Part shown: positions 6,594-7,892 of the stretch, one piece after another
How the letters are laid out: each line of letters opens with the position of its first letter
Position numbering within the stretch: position 1 is the first letter of the stretch
Assembly: GCA_040255345.1 (NCBI GenBank)
Contig: JBDZUV010000140.1
Coordinates: forward strand, 1 to 7,892
Length of the DNA stretch: 7,892 nt
Source: JAFDWI01 sp040255345
GTDB lineage: Bacteria; Actinomycetota; Acidimicrobiia; Acidimicrobiales; Iamiaceae
Reading direction: 5' to 3'
The notes under the pieces: model-generated
Seen by the model: the letters and a program-made list of their open reading frames with translations, nothing else
What the model was told of the DNA's origin: nothing
Databases searched by the model: none
Made by a program: the position numbers and the translations under genes

Positions 6594-6642
6594 GACCGTA
6601 CCCGACGGCCGGAGACGCAGCGGCGGCCGAACGGGTACGGTC
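6594..6642. promoter_or_regulatory. Perfect 11-bp inverted repeat overlapping the -10 of the acyl-CoA dehydrogenase gene (operator candidate)
   Basis: GACCGTACCCG (6594-6604) and CGGGTACGGTC (6632-6642) are exact reverse complements separated by 27 nt; their centres are 38 bp apart. The right arm contains the -10-like TACGGT and the left arm lies upstream of the -35 region. This is the arrangement of a paired operator for a repressor, such as a TetR- or GntR-type regulator of fatty acid genes, but no regulator gene is present in the window. As RNA it could only form if transcription started further upstream. Confidence 0.5.
6613..6641 (+). promoter_or_regulatory. Candidate leaderless promoter of the acyl-CoA dehydrogenase gene
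   Basis: TACGGT (6636-6641) fits the actinobacterial -10 pattern TANNNT and ends 7 nt before the ATG at 6649, so transcription would begin at or next to the A of the start codon. There is no Shine-Dalgarno before the ATG. The -35 position, 17 bp upstream, reads AGACGC and is weak, which is common in actinobacterial promoters. Confidence 0.45.
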
Positions 6643-6648
6643 GGCCCC

Positions 6649-7866
<1,218 letters not shown>

Positions 7867-7892
7867 CCCCGCCCACCCGGCGAACTTCGGGA

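Overview
This window is high-GC chromosomal DNA from an actinobacterium. The evidence is a SigR/SigH-type sigma factor paired with a zinc-binding, RsrA-like anti-sigma factor (the thiol-stress pair typical of mycothiol-making actinobacteria), a topoisomerase I with a Lys/Ala-rich tail, weak or absent Shine-Dalgarno sequences, and the order topA - tmk - (tRNA-Thr) - holB, which I recall from streptomycetes and in part from mycobacteria. A lineage outside the model genera, for example Acidimicrobiia, would fit, but I cannot prove that from sequence alone.

Layout. Everything from position 1 to 6470 is on the minus strand and is read leftwards. From upstream to downstream: topA (6470-3756), tmk (3709-3077), a putative lipoprotein gene (3026-2199), tRNA-Thr(CGU) (2108-2036), holB (DNA polymerase III delta', 1952-834), an ECF sigma factor gene of the sigR/sigH type (822-229), and its anti-sigma gene, which overlaps sigR by 4 nt and runs off the left edge. 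A 178-bp divergent intergenic region (6471-6648) separates topA from a plus-strand acyl-CoA dehydrogenase gene (6649-7866). No gap between genes exceeds 180 bp, so there is no unexplained long stretch.

How the genes fit together. topA (relaxation of negative supercoils), tmk (dTDP synthesis) and holB (clamp-loader subunit) form a DNA replication and topology cluster. The sigma/anti-sigma pair starts only 11 nt after holB, so read-through transcription would link redox-stress control to a housekeeping replication gene. The acyl-CoA dehydrogenase is metabolically unrelated. Its upstream region carries a perfect 11-bp inverted repeat whose right arm contains a -10-like hexamer 7 nt before the ATG, suggesting a regulated, leaderless transcript. 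topA also looks leaderless, with a perfect TTGACA about 32 nt upstream of its ATG.

I see no mobile element, CRISPR array, phage gene, toxin or defence system. The region is mainly conserved core genome. The points worth a second look are regulatory (leaderless starts, operator-like repeats, the holB-sigR linkage) or concern protein variants (a delta' without its zinc cysteines, an anti-sigma factor with an N-terminal extension, and a lipoprotein gene inside the replication cluster).
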